From the IMG/VR virus record IMGVR_UViG_3300034073_005389, positions 124,001 through 188,000 of that record: a DNA stretch of 64,000 nucleotides. One strand, written 5' to 3'. Position 1 is the first letter of the stretch, and every line of letters begins with the position of its first letter. The translations under genes and the position numbers were made by a program. Positions 34,273-43,191 of the stretch are shown here, in pieces. A model generated the notes under the pieces. That model saw nothing but the letters and a program-made list of their open reading frames with translations, was not told where the DNA came from and ran no database searches. This DNA comes from a virus.

Positions 34273-35015
34273 ATTTGTATAGTAAAAGATAAAGAATCAT
34301 AACTATTTTGAGATAGATACTCATCTATATCTTTATATGGCAGTGGCAAATAAAAATTAGTAATATTAGCTAATCCTTTATATTTTTCAGTTATTTTTTT
34401 ACGACCTTTTTCTCCTGCCTCATCATTATCTAACAAAAGACAAATATTATTGGTGTATCTTGTAAGTAAAGACAGTTGAGTGGCTGACATATCTGCTCCT
34501 CCCAAAGACACAATATTTTTAAAATTGTTTTGAGAAGCCTTGATAGTATCAAATTGACCTTCTACTACAAAGGCGCAGCCTTTTTCTAATATTTCTTTTT
34601 TGTTTTCATACAAACCAAACAAATGTTTGCTTTTAGCAAAGTTCGTATTTTTATACTTTGAAACTTTGCGTTGATGATCTGGTAGTAAAGATCTGCCTAC
34701 TAAAGCAATTACGTTACCATATACATCTTTGTATGGCATTACTAAAGGATGATCTTCAAAAAAAGAAAATAAAATCTTTCTAGGAAATAAAGAATCTTCA
34801 ATATCTCTAGAATAAAGAAGCGAATGTTGAGATAAAACTTCTTCTCCTACAATAGAAGTTAATGCTTGGATATTTTCTAAATTAGGAAAATATCCAAACT
34901 GGAATAATTTTTGCCCAGATTCATCTAATCTATTATTGATGTAATCTTTGCAATCTTGAGCTTGGCTATAGTTATTTAGCAAATAATGACAAGCATCTAC
35001 GATTTTTTGTAGCAT
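34269..35015 (-). CDS. Primase catalytic (TOPRIM) half, split DnaG
   Basis: A 248-residue protein corresponding to the RNA-polymerase core of DnaG. It has an N-terminal subdomain, a LVMPYKDVYGNVIALVGRSL segment, FAKSKHLFGLY, and TOPRIM motifs VVEGQFD (Glu152, Asp156) and LLLDNDEAGEKG (Asp196, Asp198). It would synthesise RNA primers for lagging-strand replication. The zinc-binding domain is encoded separately at 58376-58990, and no helicase-binding C-terminal domain is visible. It overlaps the GIY-YIG gene by 4 nt. Confidence 0.85.
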   Translation of the reverse strand: MLQKIVDACHYLLNNYSQAQDCKDYINNRLDESGQKLFQFGYFPNLENIQALTSIVGEEVLSQHSLLYSRDIEDSLFPRKILFSFFEDHPLVMPYKDVYGNVIALVGRSLLPDHQRKVSKYKNTNFAKSKHLFGLYENKKEILEKGCAFVVEGQFDTIKASQNNFKNIVSLGGADMSATQLSLLTRYTNNICLLLDNDEAGEKGRKKITEKYKGLANITNFYLPLPYKDIDEYLSQNSYDSLSFTIQI

Positions 35016-35016
35016 A

Positions 35017-35352
35017 TTAAATATCTTGCGGTTTTTTTAATTGTTCTAATAGCATGATTTTAAAGGGCTGACTAAGATGCGAATGCAATGCTTTACATTT
35101 AGGGCAAATTACTTCTTTATTTTGAATTTGGGGACGCTCTTCTATATTACAATTTTTGCATTTAACTGCAAAAGAAATTGTTTTTTTAGGTCGATATTGC
35201 TTAAATTGTTTCATTTGCATTTTAATAAAATGCGTAATATTGTTTAATTCTCTCTCACATTTAGAGCAATATACTTTATCTGTAGCTGGATCTAAGTATG
35301 GTTCCATTAAGTCTCCACAACCACGATTTGAGCAAACTATAGAAAATGGCAT
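35017..35352 (-). CDS. Double zinc-ribbon protein
   Basis: A 111-residue protein with two zinc ribbons: CSNRGCGD/CSKCERE in the N-terminal half and CKNCNIEE/CPKCKALH in the C-terminal half, joined by a basic helix (KMQMKQFKQYRPKK). AAGGA precedes the ATG, which touches the DnaJ stop. It lies directly before the primase TOPRIM gene and might serve as a DNA- or primase-binding accessory protein; this is positional inference. Confidence 0.75.
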   Translation of the reverse strand: MPFSIVCSNRGCGDLMEPYLDPATDKVYCSKCERELNNITHFIKMQMKQFKQYRPKKTISFAVKCKNCNIEERPQIQNKEVICPKCKALHSHLSQPFKIMLLEQLKKPQDI

Positions 35353-36284
35353 TAAGCGTCCTTATTTTGTAATAAATTAATGATTTGATCTGTATTTTGT
35401 GGATATTCCACTTCTAGATAAACTTTTTGATTACCTTTTTTATTTACTCCTAGATTAGGAATTATTACTACGTCTTTGTTTTTAGACAAGGGCTTAATAT
35501 TAATTTCTTTCTCATCTAACACTGTAGGAACTACTTTTGCACAGCCTTGCAATGCCTCCAATAAAGAAATTTTAAGATAAGAAATTACATCTGATCCTTC
35601 TAAAGACAAATTAGTATTATTTTCCACATGAATATACAGATGTACGTCACTAGACTGATCTAGTCCCATAAACTGACCGACATAGTTTCCCATACCAGCT
35701 AGTCTAAGAATATTGCCATCAGACACCCCTCCAGGAACAGAGACATGAATATTACACTCAGAATCTAAAGAACCTTCTCCTTTACAAGGAGAACATTTTT
35801 CTGTTTTAGTCTTACCCATGCATTTGTCGCATGTTTGCACAAAAATCATCTGACCACGAGAAACAGTAATTTGCCCTCTTCCTTTACATTTGTCGCAGCC
35901 ATTGTTTAATTTAATGAGACCATCTCCGTCACAAGAATTGCATTTTGTTTTTCTAGAATAAGAAATATTCTTTTTTGTCCCTAATACTGATTCTTGGAAA
36001 GAAATAGTAGTTTGAATAGAGATATGCTGAGGGACAGCTTTTACTCTACCACCAAATGGATTAAATCCTGAAAACCCAGAAAATAAAGAATCAGGTTCTG
36101 GTTCATCGCCTTCTTTGATTCTAGTGTAAGCTTCATTTATTTTTTTAAATTTAGCATCAGCATCTGGCTCTTTATTTACATCTGGATGATATTTCCTAGT
36201 TAGCTCTTTATATTTCTTTTTTACTTCTTCTTCTGTTGCCTGATTTGATAAGCCAAGGGTAGAATAGGCTTCTTTTAAATTCAT
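35352..36284 (-). CDS. dnaJ: DnaJ (Hsp40) co-chaperone
   Basis: A 310-residue type I DnaJ. The J-domain has HPD at 33-35, followed by a short Gly/Phe region and four zinc repeats (CNSCDGDG, CDKCKGRG, CDKCMGKT, CSPCKGEG), the third slightly degenerate. The C-terminal substrate domain is present (HVSVPGGVSDGNILRLAGMG). The family delivers clients to host DnaK and stimulates its ATPase; in phage lambda replication DnaJ remodels the initiator complex. Full zinc motifs suggest activity. AAGG precedes the ATG. Confidence 0.93.
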   Translation of the reverse strand: MNLKEAYSTLGLSNQATEEEVKKKYKELTRKYHPDVNKEPDADAKFKKINEAYTRIKEGDEPEPDSLFSGFSGFNPFGGRVKAVPQHISIQTTISFQESVLGTKKNISYSRKTKCNSCDGDGLIKLNNGCDKCKGRGQITVSRGQMIFVQTCDKCMGKTKTEKCSPCKGEGSLDSECNIHVSVPGGVSDGNILRLAGMGNYVGQFMGLDQSSDVHLYIHVENNTNLSLEGSDVISYLKISLLEALQGCAKVVPTVLDEKEINIKPLSKNKDVVIIPNLGVNKKGNQKVYLEVEYPQNTDQIINLLQNKDA

Positions 36285-36829
36285 TTTTTCTTACCTTTAA
36301 TCTTTTTAGTTAACAATAATGAATAATATAAAGCAACAGCTATGCTGTCAGCCATATCATAATTTTCTACTTTAATACAACCTTTTTTGTTGATCTGATA
36401 TGGAAATGTAATTTGTAAATGTTTGGCGACAAGATCTGGAATATCTTCTTTTTTTGGTAAGGTTTTTTCTAATTTTATTCCATGACGGATAGTCATGACA
36501 TTAAAATAATTTGGTTCTTTCTTTAAGAAATCATACGCCAATAAACCAATCATTCTATTAAAAGAAGTTAGTGTAATAATAGTCTTAGCGGTAGAAGCTC
36601 CAGACATAAATTGAATAATATCTTCTATTACAATATGATCTGGAGATACTGATTCTATTATTTTCTTAATCTTGTCTCTAGTATCAGCTAATCTTGCAAC
36701 TATGCTTTCTTTTTTTATAGGCTTAATGTAATTACAAGATACAAATTTAATGTTATTAGAATCATCAATTTCTAATACGCAATATCCAATTGTTGTTGAT
36801 GAGCAATCAATTCCCAGTATTTTAGTCAT
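36281..36829 (-). CDS. RuvC-like Holliday junction resolvase
   Basis: A 182-residue protein with the RuvC/RNase H fold: GIDCSSTTIGY (Asp8) at the start, HIVIEDIIQF (catalytic Glu) in the middle and YDMADSIAVALYY (Asp) near the end, as in RuvC's acidic cluster. It should cut four-way or branched DNA during recombination and before packaging. It overlaps dnaJ by 4 nt, and its ATG lies just 21 nt after a terminator hairpin with no clear Shine-Dalgarno. Confidence 0.87.
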   Translation of the reverse strand: MTKILGIDCSSTTIGYCVLEIDDSNNIKFVSCNYIKPIKKESIVARLADTRDKIKKIIESVSPDHIVIEDIIQFMSGASTAKTIITLTSFNRMIGLLAYDFLKKEPNYFNVMTIRHGIKLEKTLPKKEDIPDLVAKHLQITFPYQINKKGCIKVENYDMADSIAVALYYSLLLTKKIKGKKK

Positions 36830-36850
36830 TGAAAGCTAATATAACAGCTA

Positions 36851-36883
36851 AAAAGGAGCTAGGTTTAAACCTAGCTCCTTTTT
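36851..36883. terminator. Bidirectional rho-independent terminator
   Basis: A perfect inverted repeat, AAAAGGAGCTAGGTTT and its complement, ends in a T run in both directions. It sits 21 nt after the SSB gene and before the resolvase gene, so it separates the SSB transcript from the downstream genes. Confidence 0.87.
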
Positions 36884-36903
36884 AATTCTAAGTGCTTTTA
36901 ATG

Positions 36904-37593
36904 TCAGGCATCATAAGATGGAAATGCATCGTCGTCATCATCCATACTTACTGGCGCAGGTTTTGACTTTTGTTCAGGCTTTTTGCTGGGCATAGCCACA
37001 GAAGTAGTTTCTCCGCCGCCACTGATCTTTTCCATTCGCTTCAGAACTTGATCTGGAGTTAGCGGAGTTACTCTACGTTTGAGATCATCTAAATCCGCAT
37101 TGTCTTTGATTTGTTGGTCTGCAGCTGATAGTGGTTCTTTAGAAATAGGTTGTACTGAGTAATACCCAGTTGCCCCACCATTCTTGTCTACTACGATATC
37201 AATGTCGTATTTGGTAGGATCGCCCCATCGTGCAGTGTTACGAGCCAATTTTCTAATTTGGCTAAATACTGCAAAAGAAACGTCTAATACTTTGTAAGTA
37301 CCAGTCTTGCGACTAATCACTCCAAGCAACCAACGAGGTTTAGCCTTGTCTCCCATTGTGCAAAGTGGACAGCTGCCATGAATTGCTGAACAAGAAACTT
37401 TTTGACCAAAATCTTTTGGATTATTGGGATCTTTCTTATATTTATGTACTAAATATTGAAATGGTTGAGTGATGATTCGCATCTCATTTGAACCCTCGTC
37501 TAAACGAAGGAACAAATCTTTTGCATTGGATTTTTGTTTGTCACCACCTGAAAAGACATCATCTTCCCAAGATACTTCACCGAATGTATTCAT
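36904..37593 (-). CDS. Single-stranded DNA-binding protein, gp32-like
   Basis: A 229-residue protein with the layout of T4 gp32-type SSBs: an OB-like core, a zinc knuckle (CSAIHGSCPLC, about residues 67-77) followed by KAKPRWLLGVISRKTG, and a disordered tail ending in an acidic cluster (MDDDDDAFPSYDA) that recruits partners. It has a strong TAGGAG Shine-Dalgarno and its own terminator, fitting high expression. The neighbours are RecA and a resolvase. Confidence 0.85.
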   Translation of the reverse strand: MNTFGEVSWEDDVFSGGDKQKSNAKDLFLRLDEGSNEMRIITQPFQYLVHKYKKDPNNPKDFGQKVSCSAIHGSCPLCTMGDKAKPRWLLGVISRKTGTYKVLDVSFAVFSQIRKLARNTARWGDPTKYDIDIVVDKNGGATGYYSVQPISKEPLSAADQQIKDNADLDDLKRRVTPLTPDQVLKRMEKISGGGETTSVAMPSKKPEQKSKPAPVSMDDDDDAFPSYDA

Positions 37594-37680
37594 ATTTTTC
37601 TCCTAACTGTTTTTTTTCTATTGTACACTAACGGTACTTTTATCTGTTTAACAATAATCGGACTATTATAATCTAATTAT

Positions 37681-37971
37681 TCATCGTGTAAATTCAACAT
37701 AACGTACACGAGCATGATCAGTAGTGCGACCAAAAGTAGCACGCACCTTTCGGGCTCGAAGACGACTTAGTACTCGATTTAGTACTACTCGTAGTGCACT
37801 AGGTGAGCCTGGAAGCATATTTCGCTGAGCACGAGGAGTGATCTTACGAATTGCTGCACCAAGCTGTGTCATAGTACCTGTCCAAGCAACTTGCCCGCCA
37901 TTTGGTACAACTACATTTAGTACGCCATTGAGAACTAGATCGTTTACGTTTGTTTCTGTATTTGATGTCAT
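37681..37971 (-). CDS. Small basic winged-helix-like protein
   Basis: A 96-residue, Arg-rich protein (pI clearly basic). The pattern WTGTMTQLGAAIRKITPRAQ, PGSPSALRVVLNRVLSRLRA, then a beta wing RATFGRTTDHARVRYVEF matches winged-helix modules found at the ends of primase/helicase proteins. Its G+C and Arg content are higher than in neighbouring genes. AAAGGG precedes the ATG. DNA binding is likely; regulation of the downstream SSB gene is one possibility. Confidence 0.68.
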   Translation of the reverse strand: MTSNTETNVNDLVLNGVLNVVVPNGGQVAWTGTMTQLGAAIRKITPRAQRNMLPGSPSALRVVLNRVLSRLRARKVRATFGRTTDHARVRYVEFTR

Positions 37972-37987
37972 TTTATTACCCTTTCTT

Positions 37988-38332
37988 TCATTTCACTAAT
38001 GTTTGCATTTTATTTGCGTTGAAAACTAAACTTCTGATGCTGTGTACCCTGTGCCAGGGGAACCACATGTCTAGTATAAGTTCCTTAGGAGTCTGTGTCA
38101 ACAGGTCGTTAAATGTTTTAATTATCTCTTCGTCTGATAATTCTGAAAAGAATCCTTTTGCTAAAATAAAACCATTCTGTGAGTCTGGCTTATCTATAGA
38201 AATAAATTTTTGATATGTAGTGCCTGATTTCCCACCGCTAGAATGAGATAGCGATACTAAATAAATAGGTTTTTTATTAATAGCCCCAACTGTAGGAATG
38301 GTAGCTACGCCAATTGAAAAATCTTTATCCAT
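37988..38332 (-). CDS. Hypothetical protein coupled to recA
   Basis: A 114-residue protein. A GTG one codon earlier is possible, but the ATG at 38332 is better: it overlaps the recA stop (TGATG) and has AAAGG upstream. The sequence has beta strands near the start (IYLVSLSHSSGGKSGTTYQK) and helices later. No family is recognised. It is translationally coupled to recA, so a recombination accessory role is possible. Confidence 0.7.
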   Translation of the reverse strand: MDKDFSIGVATIPTVGAINKKPIYLVSLSHSSGGKSGTTYQKFISIDKPDSQNGFILAKGFFSELSDEEIIKTFNDLLTQTPKELILDMWFPWHRVHSIRSLVFNANKMQTLVK

Positions 38333-39492
38333 CACTTTACCTTTCTTTTCTTTTTGCTATCTTCGTCTTCTTCTGATTTATTTTTTAATGCTTCTTGTTC
38401 TTGTCGTTTTGTTTCCCATTTCACATCACGAGCTTCTGAAATTTTTTGAACTAACTCTTCTGCTAAGGCAGGATCCTCTTTAATAGCTTCACAGAACTTT
38501 CCAAATCCAACCCATTTCTTATCACCATATTCATGTGTAACAGATGTTGGCTTGCTAACCACATTATAATCTAATGCTAGTTGTGCAATCTCTTCATGAC
38601 GATCAATTACTCCAATTCCAAAGTCTACTTTAAATTCACATTTTTTTGGCCAAGCACAAAATTTTGATTTTTCTGTAGTTGCTCTTATGGTATGACCAAT
38701 CTTATTATCTTTTTCATCTAAAATCATTGCATCTTTTCTCATCACCGCTTCAAAATATAAATTGGCTGAAAGAAAGTGAGCATATGTATTTCCGCCAGAG
38801 AAAGTATGATCAGAGCCATAAGGATCCATATTGTCTCTTTTATGATTGATAACTAAAAATGGAACATTAGCTTTATTTACTTCTAAAGCAAGCTTCTTAA
38901 ATGTTGTAGTTAAGAATCTTGCCATTAGTGCCATGTTAGCTTTTCCAACAGCAGCTACATCCTCTCCTGGAGGAATTACGGCACCTAATGAATCTAGAAT
39001 AATAAGATTTACATCTATTTCTTTAGAAACAATCTTATCTAAGAGACCCTCTTTCTTTTTACCAACTAAAGCATGGGTTCTAGCATCTTCTTTGGGCTCT
39101 CCTAATAACATCTCGAAGCAACGACGACCGTTAACTGCTAAATCGCCATCAACGATAATAACTCTAGAAGTATCCAATCCTAGTTGCTCTGCCCACTCAA
39201 CGTTAAATGTATTTTCTGCATCAATAAATACTTGTTGAGACTCAGAGTTGAGTTGTTGCGCCTCTTTCATTGCCAACATAGCTAATAAGCTTTTGCCAGA
39301 TCCAGGAGGTCCATATAATTGGATAATCCTGCCTAAAGGATATCCGCCACAACCTAGAATTTCATCCAATAATAGTGATCCGGTAGGGACTGATTTTAAT
39401 TTGACATTTAACCTATCTTTTGCGACTTGATAATTTAATTGCTCATCTGAGTTTGCATAACTTTTAAAAAATGCATCTAGTTTACTTGACAT
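38332..39492 (-). CDS. recA: RecA/UvsX-like recombinase
   Basis: A 386-residue protein. Walker A GPPGSGKS at 61-68, the segment FIDAENTFNVEWAEQLGLD, Walker B NLIILDSLGAV, and a QLALDYNVV-type C-terminal part match RecA-family strand-exchange proteins. The C-terminus is Lys/Glu-rich. It coats ssDNA, pairs homologues and supports recombination-dependent replication together with SSB and SbcCD encoded nearby. GGAG lies upstream of the ATG. Confidence 0.9.
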   Translation of the reverse strand: MSSKLDAFFKSYANSDEQLNYQVAKDRLNVKLKSVPTGSLLLDEILGCGGYPLGRIIQLYGPPGSGKSLLAMLAMKEAQQLNSESQQVFIDAENTFNVEWAEQLGLDTSRVIIVDGDLAVNGRRCFEMLLGEPKEDARTHALVGKKKEGLLDKIVSKEIDVNLIILDSLGAVIPPGEDVAAVGKANMALMARFLTTTFKKLALEVNKANVPFLVINHKRDNMDPYGSDHTFSGGNTYAHFLSANLYFEAVMRKDAMILDEKDNKIGHTIRATTEKSKFCAWPKKCEFKVDFGIGVIDRHEEIAQLALDYNVVSKPTSVTHEYGDKKWVGFGKFCEAIKEDPALAEELVQKISEARDVKWETKRQEQEALKNKSEEDEDSKKKRKVK

Positions 39493-39564
39493 ATTTTCTT
39501 ACTCCAAATAGACGTTGTGTCCGACAGTATATACCCCACATTTGCAGGTTTTAAATATAAAAAA

Positions 39565-42500
39565 TTACTCAACAACACTTGCCCAAGAATCTATTCTTGT
39601 TACTTGTCTTGGTGCTGGTATCGCCCTAGTAACAGTATTGGTTTTTGAATTATCAACGTTCTGACCAGTACTCACTGTTTGAAAACTTAACTGAAAAGAT
39701 GTACTGCTAGCATTAGATACAGCAATCTTACTACCTAAATACGGATCATTAAATACTTGAGTCTCTATACAAGTAGGAATTTGATTTAAAGATATTCCAA
39801 ATATTAATGTCCCGTCTGGCTGCTTTACATTAGTTACATATCCTTGTGATAAATCATTAGGATCTACTGCGTACCTAGCTACTGGACCTCCATTGCTAGA
39901 AGCTAAGTAATCTACTCCCCAAATAGAACCATAACCAATAGAACAAGCATTGCTATTATTTACTAAAGGAGAATAAGTAGAAAAATATACAATCCCATTA
40001 AATAAAACTAAATTTCCAGTTACTCTAGATCCATTATTTAATGGCTGTACCCAATTTTCAGAAACTTTAACAGTTGAATTAACTATAGATTCTTTTAATG
40101 ACCATACTCGATTTACAGCCTGATCTCCATTGCTTAATTGTAATTGCTCTCCTGTAGTAAATAAAATTATATTATTTCCAAAAGAATCTACACTAACAAT
40201 AGGCGCAGTATGAATCGCTTCCCCAGATAAATAATTATCTGTAGGTAAAGAGTAAGCATCCCAAATTAAATCTGCGCTCCATAATTGAGGATCTGAGCTA
40301 GAAACATCTATTCTCCACAGAGATCCATCTGCATCTCCTACATAAATTTTAGAAGCTACTTGCCCTGTTTGAGATGGATATGCTACTGGAATTCCTGTAA
40401 TAGGAGAATCAAATGGCACTACTTTCGACTTACCCGCAGCAACTAAACCTGGAGGTCCTTCTGCATCAGAGCCTCTAAAGTTCATTAATACTTCTCCAGT
40501 ATCTAGTCTAACAATAGTCAATGATCTGCCAGGACCTTCTTGACCATTGTTTTGCCAACACTTGACAGACCCCCGCACTCCATAAGATTCTTTAGGATTA
40601 AAGATAGTATAAGGCTTTGGCTGGCGATTGCAAGCCCCTGCTGCTAGGGGCGACTCTCCGCCTGATAAAATACCTACAGCTATTTCTTTAATTTGACCAC
40701 TGCTGTCTTTAATAGATAAATTAGCAATTGTAGGAGTAGGGGATGTTCTTCCAAATAATTTATTTCCATTTACATCAGTAGATAATTGCCACAAAAATTT
40801 AGGATTAACTGGATCTGTTACATCTAAGGCATAATAAAATCCACCGGCAGGACCACCACCTGCTAACAATATGCTATTCCAAACTGACCCATTATTTGAT
40901 GCCTCAATAACATTTTTCTCATACACTACATCTTTTACAATTGGCGAGCCATCTAATAATATAGATTGCTGATTAAAAGAGCCTAATAAACGAGGTAATA
41001 CAATTGGAGGAATAAAGCTCCATAATTCATTATTTTTTAATAAATCTACTTTTAATAAGTCATTGTTATCATTTGCTGAAACTTTAAAAGCATGTAGTTG
41101 ACCATCTGTAGTTGCCGTGTATAACATTAATGGTCTTTTGCTTTGAGTAACTGCAAAATTTGCGTATGACTCGTCTCTTAAATATTCTTTAGGAGTTCCA
41201 GTTACAAAAGGAGTAGAATGATAAATAGATCCTAATTCGCTACAAGTAGAATTAGCTGGGCAAAAAGCGGGTTCTCTAGTCAAAAAAAAACCTGGTGTAG
41301 TTTCTCCTACATTCCAACGAATTAATCGTAAAGCACATTCTGTAGCACTATCAGTTAAAAACTGATCGCACAAATTAGGTACATTCAACGGATCAATATT
41401 TAATGCTTTTAAATTATTTAAATTAGATAATTGTGTGGAGAAGCTTTGACCATTTAATGGACCAATAATATTTCCAAAAGTAATACCTAAACCATCATTA
41501 CTTAATAAATTTGGTCTAGCACTTCTATCTGAAAAAATATTAACACCCGTATTATTAATATAAGTAATAAATTTTCTTGGATTAGCTATGTCATTAGAAT
41601 TAATATTCGAAGCAAAATCATCTCCCTTTAATGGATCTACAGGGTTAATAACTGTTTGTAATACTCCATTTTGAGAAGAACAAGTATACCTTTTTCTATC
41701 TAAATTGCCCTGCCATAATCCAGTGCCTCCAGGAATAGAGAATGAGGACCCAAATTGATAACCAATAGCTGGTGCATTAGATAAGGAATTAGATGTAACT
41801 GTAGCAGAAGAAAAAACTGGCAATGTTCTACTAGTAGAAGTATTAGTGATATTGGATAATACAGAAGATAAAACAGATTTTAATGAACCAAGATTATCTG
41901 CAAAATATGCTTTTTCTGTGCCGCCATTATAAGCAATTCTATGTAAATTACAACAAGCTTTTAATGTGCCAGATGCAGTAGTACAAATCCCATTAGCAGA
42001 AAAAGCAGTTACAGGATCTACCTGGCTACAATCAAAACCTGCCCCTGATGCTAAACCAAATCCTACTGCAAAAGTTTTAACTTGCTGGTTAATATTCAAA
42101 TCTTTAGCTAATTCATATGCAATTTGTTCTGGCAATGAATAAGGGCATTTGCCTCCAGGAGCAGCGCATTCAGGTCGTAAATCTAAATTAGGCTCTCCAT
42201 CAGAAAGTACGATAATGTAATTTTTTCTACATCCACCTAAAACATATGGATCAAAAGATGGACTAATTGGTTTATTATCAAGATCTTTAGAAAGATCTAA
42301 TTTAAAATATCCTTGAGCGTCTGACAACATACCAGCTAAAGGCGTAGCTCCATAAGGTCTCATGGCGAGCAATGCAGTTTGAATGAACTCTGTTCTAGCT
42401 TTAGAATTAGTTGGAGATTCATCAAATGGTCCAAATGGTACAAATCTACCTTCCCATGGAGGAGCTGCCTGATTACGGGCGCCTACTTCTAATTTTTTAG

Positions 42501-43185
42501 GAGAACATCCTGCTGGATTACCGCTAGCAAACACTCCTCCATTACCCCAATTAGCGTAATAACTCCACAATCCATTCATACCAGAACTAATAGAATAATC
42601 AGGTCCATTAGATCCTGTAGATGAGTCTGGAGAAGTATCAAATGTCATTAGTCCAAATCTAGCTCTATCTCCAAATACGTCTAAAATTCCATCATAAGAT
42701 GGTTTGAAAGCGCCAGGCGAACATAATTTGTTTAAATCATTATATGGATGAATTCTAAAAGCATTGCTTGGAACTGGCCAAGTTAGCCAAGAAAAGGGCA
42801 AAATACCAGGACCTAGAGCACAAATGTTGCCTGCACTATCTTTGGACAAAGGTCGATGATAAGATAAACTATATGGCTCATCGTAAGGCTCTACACTATT
42901 AATAGAATATTCTGCCTTAAAAGAAGATGTTGTTCTTTTTAGTTCTTGGCATGAATAATTATCAAGAGTTCCGTTCAAGACTGTAAGTAAGGTTGCCCAA
43001 CGATTTAATGGAGTAGTAACTCCAGGATTGCATTTAGGCAAAGAATTATCAATCATTCTTTCCATGGACCCAGAACTATCTACTAGCAATAGTACATTAG
43101 GCATGGGAGGATTAATATCTGATTGAGCGAAAGCATTAGAAGAATAACAGATAATAAATAAAATTAGTAATAAATACTTTTTCAT
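39565..43185 (-). CDS. pilY1: PilY1-like secreted pilus-tip adhesin
   Basis: A 1206-residue protein with signal peptide 1-20 (MKKYLLLILFIICYSSNAFA). A von Willebrand A domain has the MIDAS motif DSSGS at 36-40, a later TPLAGML threonine element and the IIVLSDGEPN aspartate. The C-terminal half is a PilY1-type beta-propeller: TTDGQLHAFKVS, ELWSFIPP, GGFYYALDVTDPVNPKFLWQ and YVGDADGSLWRIDVSS. PilY1 proteins sit at type IV pilus tips and mediate adhesion and calcium-dependent retraction control. GAGG precedes the ATG; the AAA+ gene ends 6 nt upstream and recA follows. It is full length and intact, which is very unusual for a phage genome. Confidence 0.93.
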   Translation of the reverse strand: MKKYLLLILFIICYSSNAFAQSDINPPMPNVLLLVDSSGSMERMIDNSLPKCNPGVTTPLNRWATLLTVLNGTLDNYSCQELKRTTSSFKAEYSINSVEPYDEPYSLSYHRPLSKDSAGNICALGPGILPFSWLTWPVPSNAFRIHPYNDLNKLCSPGAFKPSYDGILDVFGDRARFGLMTFDTSPDSSTGSNGPDYSISSGMNGLWSYYANWGNGGVFASGNPAGCSPKKLEVGARNQAAPPWEGRFVPFGPFDESPTNSKARTEFIQTALLAMRPYGATPLAGMLSDAQGYFKLDLSKDLDNKPISPSFDPYVLGGCRKNYIIVLSDGEPNLDLRPECAAPGGKCPYSLPEQIAYELAKDLNINQQVKTFAVGFGLASGAGFDCSQVDPVTAFSANGICTTASGTLKACCNLHRIAYNGGTEKAYFADNLGSLKSVLSSVLSNITNTSTSRTLPVFSSATVTSNSLSNAPAIGYQFGSSFSIPGGTGLWQGNLDRKRYTCSSQNGVLQTVINPVDPLKGDDFASNINSNDIANPRKFITYINNTGVNIFSDRSARPNLLSNDGLGITFGNIIGPLNGQSFSTQLSNLNNLKALNIDPLNVPNLCDQFLTDSATECALRLIRWNVGETTPGFFLTREPAFCPANSTCSELGSIYHSTPFVTGTPKEYLRDESYANFAVTQSKRPLMLYTATTDGQLHAFKVSANDNNDLLKVDLLKNNELWSFIPPIVLPRLLGSFNQQSILLDGSPIVKDVVYEKNVIEASNNGSVWNSILLAGGGPAGGFYYALDVTDPVNPKFLWQLSTDVNGNKLFGRTSPTPTIANLSIKDSSGQIKEIAVGILSGGESPLAAGACNRQPKPYTIFNPKESYGVRGSVKCWQNNGQEGPGRSLTIVRLDTGEVLMNFRGSDAEGPPGLVAAGKSKVVPFDSPITGIPVAYPSQTGQVASKIYVGDADGSLWRIDVSSSDPQLWSADLIWDAYSLPTDNYLSGEAIHTAPIVSVDSFGNNIILFTTGEQLQLSNGDQAVNRVWSLKESIVNSTVKVSENWVQPLNNGSRVTGNLVLFNGIVYFSTYSPLVNNSNACSIGYGSIWGVDYLASSNGGPVARYAVDPNDLSQGYVTNVKQPDGTLIFGISLNQIPTCIETQVFNDPYLGSKIAVSNASSTSFQLSFQTVSTGQNVDNSKTNTVTRAIPAPRQVTRIDSWASVVE

Positions 43186-43191
43186 AAATCC

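Noticed and set aside
39565-43185. PilY1 as a sign of bacterial chromosome or contamination
   Set aside because: The gene is tightly spaced on the same strand with phage replication genes on both sides and shows the same AT-rich composition, with no sign of a junction.
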